A stretch of DNA of 53,004 nt from a bacterium (GTDB lineage: Bacteria; Planctomycetota; Planctomycetia; Planctomycetales; Planctomycetaceae). The DNA lies in contig WGMU01000136.1 in the NCBI GenBank assembly GCA_016124895.1, forward strand, positions 1-53,004, given 5' to 3'. Made by a program: the position numbers and the translations under genes. Shown here one piece after another: positions 36,017 through 44,642 of this stretch. The notes beneath the pieces were generated by a model that was not told where the DNA came from, ran no database searches, and was given only the letters and a program-made list of their open reading frames with translations. Numbering within the stretch: the first letter of the stretch is position 1; every line of letters begins with the position of its first letter.

Positions 36017-36910
36017 ATGGATGCTCCGCAGCAGTCCGTCAGTTTGAGATTCGCTGGCGAGTTTTCCCGACGGTCGTTTCTCGCCGTGACCAGTCTCTCC
36101 GTACTGACTGCTGGCTGCTGGAATTCCAGCGACCAGGCCGTCGTGCTCACGGAAAACGAACTCATCAGACGCGAACGTGCTGCTATTGAGCGTCTCAAGG
36201 AATTGGGGTGCAAGGTCGAAGAAGCCGAAGATCAATGGCTGCAGACAGCGGGAATACTCGTCTATCTGGCGGCCGAACACATTGCTGAGGATGGTCGAAT
36301 CCTGCCTGCTGTGTTCCGTGAGTTCCGCAATCTGCGGCGGCTGTTTCTGATTGTCGATACAACGCCGATCCGGACCGAGGGACTCTCACAACTCCGCGAC
36401 CTCGACAATCTGCTGCTGCTCTCCGCTCAGTGGACCATGATCGACGACGACGGGCTGTCACAGATCCAGGGAATCGTGAGCCTGCGGCTGTTGCGGCTGA
36501 ACTGGTCGCGGGTTTCCGACAAGGGACTGCGATATATCGAACGGCTGCCCGATCTTCTGATGCTGTACCTCAGCGGCACGCGAGTCACTGACGCGGCGGC
36601 CGAGCAGATCGGTAAGCTCAAGCAGTTGGGGGCCTTGCAACTGTCGCACACAAAACTGACCGACACTGGCGTTGCAAAGCTCGGATCGCTGACTGAGCTG
36701 ACGCATCTGGGCCTCGATGCCACAGAGGTTTCGGATGCGAGTATTCCCGTTCTGAAGCTGCTGCAGAAACTGCAGTATCTGAATGTCAGTGAGACGCGTC
36801 TGTCGCTCGAAGGGCTGCAGGAACTGCATGAGGCGCTTCCGGAATGTCGGATTGTCCACAAAGCCCCGTCAGACCAGTCGCTCCGGCGCGTTCCAAATCC
36901 CGGTCTGTAG
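36017..36910 (+). CDS. Leucine-rich repeat lipoprotein
   Basis: A 297-residue protein. The N-terminus has a twin-arginine-like FSRRSFLA and a lipobox LTAGC (Cys34), so it is probably an exported lipoprotein. Residues about 90-275 are a run of leucine-rich repeats of 23-24 residues in the planctomycete 'internalin-like' style, with repeating units L..L.L..T.V.D.G...L (for example QLSHTKLTDTGVAKLGSLT). The ligand is unknown. It is co-directional with the zinc-ribbon gene but separated by a hairpin, and precedes the ATPase/SPFH operon by 162 bases. Confidence 0.9.
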   Translation: MDAPQQSVSLRFAGEFSRRSFLAVTSLSVLTAGCWNSSDQAVVLTENELIRRERAAIERLKELGCKVEEAEDQWLQTAGILVYLAAEHIAEDGRILPAVFREFRNLRRLFLIVDTTPIRTEGLSQLRDLDNLLLLSAQWTMIDDDGLSQIQGIVSLRLLRLNWSRVSDKGLRYIERLPDLLMLYLSGTRVTDAAAEQIGKLKQLGALQLSHTKLTDTGVAKLGSLTELTHLGLDATEVSDASIPVLKLLQKLQYLNVSETRLSLEGLQELHEALPECRIVHKAPSDQSLRRVPNPGL

Positions 36911-37023
36911 AGTCGCGACACGCTTTCCCGCGTCTGGCATCGCCGCACTTACTGCCGTAGCATCGGCACGCTGTAAAACTGCGCCGCGGCACGTGCCACA
37001 CAGGATCGCTCGAGTCTCTTCCG

Positions 37024-37036
37024 GGGACGGAGTCCC
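37024..37036. repeat. Short GGA-spaced palindrome upstream of the ATPase-SPFH operon
   Basis: GGGAC-GGA-GTCCC lies 37 bases before the start of the fusion gene. It has the same GGA spacer as the palindromes near 9435, 9500, 12898 and 12932. It could be a member of the same repeat or a stem in the leader of this operon. Confidence 0.45.
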
Positions 37037-37072
37037 GCATCTCTCTGCCCTGATCAGACGTCGCATTCGTCC

Positions 37073-40000
37073 ATGCACTACTGCCCGGAATCCTGCCGCG
37101 AATTTCTCGATGAGACTCCGCTCGGTGCCTCCAGTGACAGCGTGGACCGCAGCTTCCATCATCGTTCGGCACCACTCTATCTGCTGACAGCGATCGTTGG
37201 ACTGCTCTTCGCGGCTGACCTCGCCATCGGGATGCTCAATGACGCGGGCGTCAGCGACTGGAACGCGTATCAAACGCTCGGAGGATATCGGCTCGCTCTC
37301 CTGGCAGCAGTGCTCGGAGGAGCACGCATTCTTTACCAGACGCTTGAAAGCCTGCTCGACGGACGCGTCGGGGCCGACCTCGCACTGACCATTGCCTGCC
37401 TGGCCGCGATCATTCTGGGTGAACATACGACGGCGGCTCTCGTCGTCTTCATCGCGCTGTGCGGAGAGAGCATCGAAGGCTATACCGTCGATCGTGCCCA
37501 CCGAGCCATCCGCAGCGTATTTCACCTCTGCCCACCGACGGCGACTCGGCTGGCTGACGGCAATGAAGAAACAGTCGACGCTGCCGAACTTAGAGTCGGC
37601 GACGTTATTCTTGTTCGACCAGGCGAGCGAATCGCGGTCGACGGCACAGTCTTGTCGGGCGCGTCGTCCATCGACGAGAGTGCTTTGACCGGCGAGAGTC
37701 TGCCAGTTGAGAAATCGCCGGAGTCGCCGGTCTTTGCCGGCACACTCAACCAGTTTGGCGCAATTGAAGTTGTGGCCACGCAAGTCGGCGAGCAGACAAC
37801 GCTGGCCGCCGTCGTACAGCTTGTCGCCGATGCCACGGAACGCAAAGCTCCGCTGGAACGCGCTGCTGACCGATACGCGCGTCTGTTCCTGCCGGTCGTG
37901 CTGGGTGTCGCGGTCTGCACCCTGATCGGCTGGCGGCTGTCGACCGGCGAATGGCGGGACGGCTTTCTGCCGGCACTCAGCGTTCTGGTCGTCGCCTGTC
38001 CGTGCCCACTGATCCTGGCGACCCCGAGCGCCGTCATGTCCGCGATGGCCTGGCTGGCTCGCTCTGGAGTCGTCGTCAAAGGCACCGAAGCTCTCGAACG
38101 ACTGGCCGAGATCGACTCAGTCGCGTTTGATAAGACCGGGACGCTGACGCGAGGAGAACTGCAACTCGGAATGGTGCTGGCGGAACCTGGTGTCGAAGTA
38201 ACTGAACTCATTCGGACTGCCGCGATCGCCGAACGCCGTAGCGAACATCCGATCGCCCGCGCGATCTGCCTCGCCGCTGAGGAGCGAGGTTGCGTTCTGC
38301 CTGGCCTGTACGACTTCGAGGCCCATCCCGGCGGCGGCGTCAGTGCGCTGATTCCGGCCGCTGAACTCGGTGACTGGGCACGTTCGATCGTCGACTCCAC
38401 ACAGCCCGCTGCCAGCTTATCAGAGGCTGCGTCTGATGAGCCGGGCACGTCAGCCGACGCCCGCTTGCGACTCGCCGTTGGCAACCGCAGCTTGTTTGAG
38501 CGTCTCCAGATTCCGCTGCCGCCGCAACTCGATGAGTCGCTCAGCCGCCTCGACGAATCCGGCGAAACGTCAATCATCGTCACACTGAACGGACAATTAC
38601 TCGGTGTGATTGGCGTTCGTGATTCTGTAAGAGACTCGGCAGTTGGAATCATTCGCGAACTTCGGCAACTCGGTCTCGACAACTTCGCCATCCTCACCGG
38701 TGATCGAGAAGCTCCCTCACGGCAGATCGCTGCTCAGCTCTCGCCGCTCGAAACGGTCGCGGCCTTGCTGCTTCCCGCTGACAAGGCGGCCTGGATCGAG
38801 CGGGCTCAGGCGAGTGGTCGGCGAATCATGATGGTCGGAGACGGCGTCAACGACGCACCATCGCTTGCGACTGCGTATGTTGGCGTTGCTCTTGGCGGAG
38901 TCGGCAGTGACATCGCGGCCGAAGCTGGAGGCCTCGTCCTGATGGGCGACCCGTTGCGCCCGCTCCCCGGCCTGCTGAGACTGTCGCGGCAACTGGTTCG
39001 TACGATTCGACAGAGCATTTATCTGTTCGCGTTTGGACTCAACGGTGTCGGCATGGTTCTCGGAGCGACTGGCGTCCTGTCGCCTCCAGCCGCTGCAATC
39101 TTCCACGAAATCGCCTCGGCGGCAGTCATGCTCAACTCGCTGAGACTGCTTTGGTTTGAACGGTCGAGCGAATCGCGACTGGGACGTTTCCGTCAATCGC
39201 TGACGAACGCTGCGGACTGGTGCGTCGAATTATTCTCGCCAGGCCGCATCGTCTTCTGGCTACTCCGGCACCTGAAACTAACACTGCGACTGACGGCCGC
39301 CGTCGTCGCACTGTACTGGTTCGTGTCAGGGATCTGCCTGCTCTCGGTGGATCAGGAAGCAGTCGTCACGCGTTTCGGCCGCTATCACACAACGCTCGAC
39401 TCCGGTCTTCACTGGCGCTGGCCCGCTCCGTTTGAGCGGCTGCGTATCGAGCGCGTCGGCCAGGTTCGCGCGATCCCGATCGGTTTCCGCGAGGTCTCGC
39501 TGGACGCCGTGCCCTCCGACGACAAACTGCTCGACAGTGACTCGCTCGACGGATCGACGGTTCCGGCTGACGGCCTGGCATCGCTGCCGCCCATTATTGA
39601 ATGGACCAGCGAGCACCATTCTGCGGCCAGAGACGTCGGCGACGAATCACTAGTGCTGACCGGCGACGAGGTTCCCGTCGAATTGACAGCCGAGATTCGC
39701 TTTCGCATCGATTCCCTGCGTGACTTCGTGTTCTCGGCAGATGCCCCCGAGCAACTTCTACGGTCTTCCGCCGAAAGCTCGCTCCGCGAAGTCGTTTCCC
39801 GGATCTCGCTCGATGAGATCCTGACCGGATCGCGTATGACTGTCGAACAGTCCGTTCACGACGAACTGATCGCCGCTGCCGAACGACTGCAACTTGGCGT
39901 TGAAGTCACCGGTGTCAGCCTGCTCGACGTTCATCCGCCGCGGCAGGTCGTCACCGCCTACCGTCGTGTCGCCGACGCGCTGGAACTGCGGGAGCAACTC

Positions 40001-40627
40001 ATCAACGAAGCGGAAGCCTACTACGCGAAAACAGTTCTGAGTGCCGCGGGTGAGTCAACCATTCGACAACTGACGACAGCAGCCGCAACTGACACAGTTT
40101 CGAGCAACGCCGCGGCAGACGCACCGCGAACGACCTCAGACAGCGGAACTGCCGCCGTCGCAGACTGGCAACTCAGCGACGAAAGCTGGCAACAGCTCAT
40201 TGCAGAATCGGAAGACGCTCCCATGCTCCTGTCGGGCGAAGCTGCCGCTCGGCTGCACGCAGCCCGCCAGAAGCAGACGGACCGGCTGCTGCGAGCTGCC
40301 GGCGCCGCCAAACGTTTTCAAAGCCTCGAAGCGCAGCACAGTGCCCACGCCCGGCTGACGGAACAGACGCTGTTCTTCAATGCGGTAACCGATGCACTGC
40401 GAAACCGTCCGCTGACAATTCTCGACTCGACACTCCGCGGGCGGCGGCATCTGCTGCTGCTCGACCCCGTCGACTTCGGCAGCAACTTCCTGCCACAACC
40501 TGTTCAATCCAGTTCCGGTGTCTTCGAGCAGCCAGCCGGCCCAGCAACGATGGACACCGGACCCGACCAGCCGCAGCCAGACGAGCGCCGACTTGCGACC
40601 GGTCAGGAGGCCACTCACGATGAATGA
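37073..40627 (+). CDS. Heavy-metal P1B-type ATPase fused in frame to an HflK-like SPFH domain
   Basis: An 1184-residue protein; its start lacks a good ribosome-binding site but is the first in-frame start. Residues 33-693 are a P1B ATPase with about eight helices. Actuator: [10 protein letters not shown] (205-208). Transport helix: CPC (309-311). Phosphorylation: DKTGTLT (Asp353). SEHPIA (His392), TGD (542-544) and GDGVNDAP (589-596) follow. The N-terminal HMA metal-binding domain is absent; only C4 and C8 remain. Helix 8 has FHEIAS (His678, Glu679), where P1B-4 pumps have HEGG. After a short linker a ninth helix (735-758) leads into an SPFH domain: [36 protein letters not shown], then an HflK-like [14 protein letters not shown]. 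By topology it would face the periplasm, as in HflK. The substrate metal cannot be read with certainty. The 3' end overlaps the next SPFH gene by 8 bases. Confidence 0.95.
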   Translation: MHYCPESCREFLDETPLGASSDSVDRSFHHRSAPLYLLTAIVGLLFAADLAIGMLNDAGVSDWNAYQTLGGYRLALLAAVLGGARILYQTLESLLDGRVGADLALTIACLAAIILGEHTTAALVVFIALCGESIEGYTVDRAHRAIRSVFHLCPPTATRLADGNEETVDAAELRVGDVILVRPGERIAVDGTVLSGASSIDESALTGESLPVEKSPESPVFAGTLNQFGAIEVVATQVGEQTTLAAVVQLVADATERKAPLERAADRYARLFLPVVLGVAVCTLIGWRLSTGEWRDGFLPALSVLVVACPCPLILATPSAVMSAMAWLARSGVVVKGTEALERLAEIDSVAFDKTGTLTRGELQLGMVLAEPGVEVTELIRTAAIAERRSEHPIARAICLAAEERGCVLPGLYDFEAHPGGGVSALIPAAELGDWARSIVDSTQPAASLSEAASDEPGTSADARLRLAVGNRSLFERLQIPLPPQLDESLSRLDESGETSIIVTLNGQLLGVIGVRDSVRDSAVGIIRELRQLGLDNFAILTGDREAPSRQIAAQLSPLETVAALLLPADKAAWIERAQASGRRIMMVGDGVNDAPSLATAYVGVALGGVGSDIAAEAGGLVLMGDPLRPLPGLLRLSRQLVRTIRQSIYLFAFGLNGVGMVLGATGVLSPPAAAIFHEIASAAVMLNSLRLLWFERSSESRLGRFRQSLTNAADWCVELFSPGRIVFWLLRHLKLTLRLTAAVVALYWFVSGICLLSVDQEAVVTRFGRYHTTLDSGLHWRWPAPFERLRIERVGQVRAIPIGFREVSLDAVPSDDKLLDSDSLDGSTVPADGLASLPPIIEWTSEHHSAARDVGDESLVLTGDEVPVELTAEIRFRIDSLRDFVFSADAPEQLLRSSAESSLREVVSRISLDEILTGSRMTVEQSVHDELIAAAERLQLGVEVTGVSLLDVHPPRQVVTAYRRVADALELREQLINEAEAYYAKTVLSAAGESTIRQLTTAAATDTVSSNAAADAPRTTSDSGTAAVADWQLSDESWQQLIAESEDAPMLLSGEAAARLHAARQKQTDRLLRAAGAAKRFQSLEAQHSAHARLTEQTLFFNAVTDALRNRPLTILDSTLRGRRHLLLLDPVDFGSNFLPQPVQSSSGVFEQPAGPATMDTGPDQPQPDERRLATGQEATHDE

Positions 40628-41855
40628 TCCCCGCCCGCAATCTGCCAGCACTTCTCCGAACTCCGGAAGTGGAAACTCCGCTGGAATTGAAAGCAAAGCA
40701 CCCGACTCAGGAATGCGTCGCAGCCTCCTCGCCAGTCTGACCAGCCTGCTCGCGATCATCTGGCTGTCGTCCTGCGTCCTGTTCGTTGATGAGTCCGAAG
40801 TCGTCGTTGTCGAAAGACTCGGCACGATCACTGCCGTGCTGGATCTGCCAGAACAACGAGGATTGAACTTCAAACTTCCCTGGCCAGTTGGCACGGTGCG
40901 CCGCTTCGACCGACGCATACTGCTGTTCGATCCGCCAGGCCGGGAAGTCTTCACGCGAGACCGCAAAAACGTCACCGTTGATGCTTACGTCTGCTGGAAA
41001 ATCGCCGACTCGCCCGCTCCCGAAGCTTCCCGTGCAGACACTGATTCGTTCGACACGCGTCCGGCCGTCCGTTTCTTCCGCAGCCTCGGCAGCCAGGCCG
41101 CCGCGCAGGCTCGACTGGAAACGCGAGTCCGATCAGCCATCGCTTCGCGACTTGCTCTGGTCGAATTGAGCGATCTGATGGCCGTCTCCGATCCGGAATC
41201 GCAGGCCCCGGTGACGGACGTCTCACTGGCCTCGCTCGCTGACAACCTCCTCGCCGACGTTCGCCAGCGCGGTGACGAGGACCTTTCCGTCATCGATCGA
41301 CTGGGTATCGAAGTCGTCGATGTCCGCATCAAGCGAATCAATTTCCCGCTCGGCAACCAGCAGGCGGTTTTTGAGCGCATGAACAGCGAGCGTCAGAAAA
41401 TCGCCGACGCCTACCGCAGCGCCGGCCTTGCTCAGAACACAGTCATTCGCAGCCAGGCCGATCGTCAGTACGCGGAAATTATGTCAAAAGCCGACGCCGA
41501 AGCCGAACGGATTCGCGGCGAGGCCGAAGCGGAAGCCCTCGCCATCCTGAACGCCGCGCACGCTCGCGACCCCGAGTTCTACCAGACGATGCGAACGCTG
41601 GACGCCTACCGCGACATCCTCAACGAGAAGACGACGCTCGTCCTGTCAACGTCAAGCAGCCTTCTGCGGGAACTGGTAGAGACTCCATCAGCAATAGTCG
41701 CTGGCGAGCAACCGAACGCGAAGGACCGTCGACCGAAGCCTGAAGAACAGAACGAAGGGTCGATATCTGCGTCCGTGAATGCACCGTCAAATCCCGTGAC
41801 GTCGCCGAATGACAATGCAAGCAAGGCTGGCAGCCAGAAGCAGGAGCAACGCTGA
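40620..41855 (+). CDS. HflC-like SPFH/band 7 protein (second of the operon)
   Basis: A 411-residue protein starting at the ATG at 40620, ten bases after AGGAGG and overlapping the end of the ATPase-SPFH gene by 8 bases, so translation is coupled. A polar N-terminal segment is followed by a helix at about 34-55 and then an SPFH domain ([46 protein letters not shown]). The C-terminal part is unmistakably Hfl[34 protein letters not shown], then [21 protein letters not shown] and [18 protein letters not shown]. It ends in a disordered Pro/Asn/Ser tail. HflC normally pairs with HflK in a ring around FtsH; here its likely partners are the neighbouring HflK-like proteins. Confidence 0.95.
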   Translation: MNDPRPQSASTSPNSGSGNSAGIESKAPDSGMRRSLLASLTSLLAIIWLSSCVLFVDESEVVVVERLGTITAVLDLPEQRGLNFKLPWPVGTVRRFDRRILLFDPPGREVFTRDRKNVTVDAYVCWKIADSPAPEASRADTDSFDTRPAVRFFRSLGSQAAAQARLETRVRSAIASRLALVELSDLMAVSDPESQAPVTDVSLASLADNLLADVRQRGDEDLSVIDRLGIEVVDVRIKRINFPLGNQQAVFERMNSERQKIADAYRSAGLAQNTVIRSQADRQYAEIMSKADAEAERIRGEAEAEALAILNAAHARDPEFYQTMRTLDAYRDILNEKTTLVLSTSSSLLRELVETPSAIVAGEQPNAKDRRPKPEEQNEGSISASVNAPSNPVTSPNDNASKAGSQKQEQR

Positions 41856-42901
41856 TGGCAGCTCCTGACTACATTTCCGGCGCGGATGATTCTCGTGATT
41901 CAAAACCCCACCGCACGACGCCGCGCGGTGGGTTCGTTCTGGCCGGACTCCTCATTGTCTGTTGGCTGGCAACGGGTTTCTTTGTCGTACGCGGTGACGA
42001 ATCGGCTGTCGTCCGCGTCTTCGGTCGGGCAGAACGCAGTGACGGCGGCTCGGTCGTTCTGCGCAGCAACGGCGTCTACTGGCATCTGCCCTGGCCATGC
42101 TCAACGATCGATCGCGCACGTCTCAGCGAAGTCCGGACAGTCTCGATCGGATCTGCTGAAGCGGAAACGGCCGAGCAGACGGATCTGCTGAGACTGATGG
42201 AACCCACCCGGCAGTCACAGTTTCTCACCGGCGACCGGAACATTCTGCAGGTGCAGGTCAACGTGCAGTACCGCGTTGCCGTCGAAGATGTCGAACACTG
42301 GCTGTACGCGGACGGCAACGTTGAACGCCGACTGCAGCTTCTCGCCGAATCCTCACTGGCCGACGTCGTCCTGCAGAGCGGCGTCGACTTCGTCCATACA
42401 CTCGGTCATGCCGAAATCCGCAAAGCTGTCCTCGATCGACTGCGGGCGCTGTCCGGAAACGCCCGCCTCGGCATCACCATTGAAGACGTCACTATCGTCG
42501 GCGTCGCCCCACCCGTTCGGGTCAAATCACACTTCGTCGACGTCATGAATGCCCGCGCCGATCGCGAAACCTACATCAATCGTGCTCGCGCCTATTCAGA
42601 ACAGAAACTCGCCGACGCCGGTGCCGGCAGTCGCCAGATACTCGATCAGGCAGCCAGCTACCGCATCCAGACCGTCGACCTCGCCCGCGCCGAAGCCGAC
42701 AGTTTCAATCGACTGGTCGATCAGCTTGAGACAACGGCGAAATCACTGTCACTCAGTTACACCGACGCGCGAGCACTCGCCCTGCAACGACAACGGCTCG
42801 ACACGCTACAGCAGCTTTATCCCCGATTAAAGACGCAGGTCCTGCTCGATGAAACCCAGCCCATCGACCTGACACTGCATCGCAACCCGTCCGGCGATTG
42901 A
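41855..42901 (+). CDS. HflK-like SPFH/band 7 protein (third of the operon)
   Basis: A 348-residue protein whose ATG overlaps the TGA of the HflC-like gene by one base, with AGGAG upstream. One helix (about residues 27-47) is followed by the SPFH domain: VRGDESAVVRVFGRAE, GVYWHLPWPCSTIDRARLSEV, TGDRNILQVQVNVQYRVAVED and SSLADVVLQSGVDF. The HflK-type end reads FVDVMNARADRETYINRARAYSEQKL, then AASYRIQTVDLARAEADSFNRL. With its two upstream neighbours it completes a three-protein HflK/HflC/HflK set in which one member carries a metal ATPase. The stop codon abuts the stop codon of the repressor gene on the other strand. Confidence 0.95.
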   Translation: MAAPDYISGADDSRDSKPHRTTPRGGFVLAGLLIVCWLATGFFVVRGDESAVVRVFGRAERSDGGSVVLRSNGVYWHLPWPCSTIDRARLSEVRTVSIGSAEAETAEQTDLLRLMEPTRQSQFLTGDRNILQVQVNVQYRVAVEDVEHWLYADGNVERRLQLLAESSLADVVLQSGVDFVHTLGHAEIRKAVLDRLRALSGNARLGITIEDVTIVGVAPPVRVKSHFVDVMNARADRETYINRARAYSEQKLADAGAGSRQILDQAASYRIQTVDLARAEADSFNRLVDQLETTAKSLSLSYTDARALALQRQRLDTLQQLYPRLKTQVLLDETQPIDLTLHRNPSGD

Positions 42902-43366
42902 TCACGCAGGACGGCTGTTCGCTGTATCAAGACACTGGCTGCAGCGACCTTTGAGCAGCACTTCAGCGATCTCTCCCGGCGGAGACACACCGGGCTGCTT
43001 GGGAGCGAGTCGGAACGTGAAATCGTCAAGGCAGACAATCGAGCCGCAGTCGACGCACATGAAATGCGGATGCCGCTCAATCGTCGCATCCGCTCCAGGC
43101 TGCAGCAGTTCAAACCGACGGATCGAATCTCCCAGATCCAGACGGGAGAGCAGACCAGCATCCGACAACTCGGTCAAACACCGGTAAATCGTCGACTGGT
43201 CGAAACCGAAGCTCTCAAGTGCCGCGGCCACTTCCGCATGACTCTGTGGAATCGCCACGGACTCCAGGTGCTGAATGACGGCAATCCTGGCAGCTGTGCT
43301 CCGCAATCCGACACCACGAATTCGATCCTTGACCTCAGCCAGCGAAGCATTCTGCGATGGTTTCAT
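42902..43366 (-). CDS. Fur/Zur family metal-responsive repressor
   Basis: A 154-residue regulator, begun at the ATG of MKPSQNASLAEVKD because GAGG precedes it; the open frame extends through the upstream operator. A winged helix (LRSTAARIAVIQHLES, GFDQSTIYRCLTELSDAGL) is followed by the dimer domain. Metal ligands visible are His99, His101, Cys104 and Cys107 (HPHFMCVDCG) and the structural pair Cys142/Cys145 (GRCSQC). Context favours a zinc regulator (Zur): the ZIP transporter is divergent from it, and the metal ATPase/SPFH operon ends exactly at its 3' end. Fur, Zur and Nur cannot be told apart by sequence alone. It probably controls itself through the inverted repeat at 43420. Confidence 0.92.
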   Translation of the reverse strand: MKPSQNASLAEVKDRIRGVGLRSTAARIAVIQHLESVAIPQSHAEVAAALESFGFDQSTIYRCLTELSDAGLLSRLDLGDSIRRFELLQPGADATIERHPHFMCVDCGSIVCLDDFTFRLAPKQPGVSPPGEIAEVLLKGRCSQCLDTANSRPA

Positions 43367-43419
43367 GATCTGCCTCAGAATCTGGTGATAGAGCCGCCGG
43401 ATAATTGGGGACAGAGTAA

Positions 43420-43442
43420 TTGCATTTCCATTGCTATTGCAA
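43420..43442. promoter_or_regulatory. Candidate Fur/Zur-type operator
   Basis: TTGCA-N13-TGCAA (43420-43442) is an inverted repeat inside the AT-rich segment TAATTGCATTTCCATTGC followed by TATTGCAAAT, the only strongly AT-rich part of the gap between the repressor (start 43366) and the ZIP gene (start 43614). Position and symmetry suit a metal repressor site controlling both. No consensus for this phylum was available to compare. Confidence 0.5.
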
Positions 43443-43613
43443 ATCAAGGCCAGCTCTCGAACAAACTCAGGTCAACATCCTGCGACTACCGGAGCGTTTG
43501 GCAGTCACAACGAGGTGAAACGCATCGGGTCCCACTCGCTCGTGCGATATCAGTGCTCCTGCTAACCTCTTGCAGAAACCTGCCATTTCTCCCCCGCCGG
43601 ATATCCGTCAGAA

Positions 43614-44633
43614 ATGTCCCCCACAACGCTACTGATCGCCTACTGCTTCGCCATTGCCTGCGTTTCCCTGGCTGGCGGCTGGCTTCCGTCTCGCCTGCGA
43701 CTGACGCACCTGCAGATGCAGATGGTCATGAGTCTTGTCGCCGGCATGATGCTCGGCGTTGCAATTCTGCACCTGCTGCCGCACGCGGCCGAGCATCTCG
43801 GCAATACCCGGTGGCTCTCCGGCTCACTGCTGACCGGCGTCCTGCTGATGCTGTTTCTGCTGCGGTTTTCGCACGTACATCATCACGGAGGCGGCAATGA
43901 GCCGCACGAGTGCGACATCGGGCCTTCACATTCGCATGGCCACGATCATGATCACGCGCAGGATCATGATCATGACAATGACGTCGGCGAGTCGGCGACA
44001 GCGGTAGCCAGTTCCACGCTGCACACCGCTGCAGATTCGGCTCCGACAAGGCACCGTATGAGCGGCGTCGGCCTGTTCGCCGGCCTGGCCGTCCACACGC
44101 TGTTCGACGGAATCGCTCTCGGGGCAAGCGTCGCGGCCGACGCCGGACACAGCCCTGGCACGTTGGCTCTCTTCGGACTTGGAACCTTCTTCGCTGTCGT
44201 GCTGCACAAACCGGTCGACGCGATGTCCATCACTTCAGTCATGCGTGCTGGAGGCTGGCCACACCGCAGTCAGATGCTGATGAACCTGGCATTTGCCACT
44301 GTCTGTCCGCTCGGGGTTCTGTTGTTCTGGCTGGGCAGTACCCGCAGCGAAAGCGAAAGCCTGATTGTTGGCTGCGCTCTCGCGTTTTCGGCAGGAGCGT
44401 TTCTCTGCATCTCTCTGACGGACCTGATCCCCGAAGCGCTCAGCCATTCGCACGACAAGTTGAAACTGTCTCTGGCACTGCTGTTCGGATCGGCTCTCGC
44501 CATCGGGATTGAGCTGCTGCCCGGCCACTCACATGCAACCCACTCTAATCACGACCTCACGACCGAGCATGAAGACGACACCAGTCAGAACGGCGGTCAC
44601 CAACATCACGATCACATCGGGCATCAGCACTGA
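43614..44633 (+). CDS. ZIP family metal transporter with His-rich loop
   Basis: A 339-residue inner-membrane protein with about eight helices. Between helices 3 and 4 (about residues 87-125) lies a cytoplasmic-type loop crowded with histidines (RFSHVHHHGG, then SHSHGHDHDHAQDHDHD), and the C-terminus ends in another His cluster (GGHQHHDHIGHQH). Helix 4 has the ZIP motif HTLFDGIALGASV (His, Asp). Helix 5 has LHKPVDAMSI, in place of the usual HE.PEG. ZIP proteins move zinc, iron or manganese into the cytoplasm. It is divergent from the Fur/Zur repressor, with the candidate operator between them. The stop codon lies nine bases from the converging 44643 gene. Confidence 0.93.
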   Translation: MSPTTLLIAYCFAIACVSLAGGWLPSRLRLTHLQMQMVMSLVAGMMLGVAILHLLPHAAEHLGNTRWLSGSLLTGVLLMLFLLRFSHVHHHGGGNEPHECDIGPSHSHGHDHDHAQDHDHDNDVGESATAVASSTLHTAADSAPTRHRMSGVGLFAGLAVHTLFDGIALGASVAADAGHSPGTLALFGLGTFFAVVLHKPVDAMSITSVMRAGGWPHRSQMLMNLAFATVCPLGVLLFWLGSTRSESESLIVGCALAFSAGAFLCISLTDLIPEALSHSHDKLKLSLALLFGSALAIGIELLPGHSHATHSNHDLTTEHEDDTSQNGGHQHHDHIGHQH

Positions 44634-44642
44634 GAATTCAGA

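Noticed and set aside
37522-38697. 391-codon open frame antisense to the ATPase
   Set aside because: The sense strand contains every P-type ATPase motif; the antisense product is Ser/Arg/Thr-rich noise.
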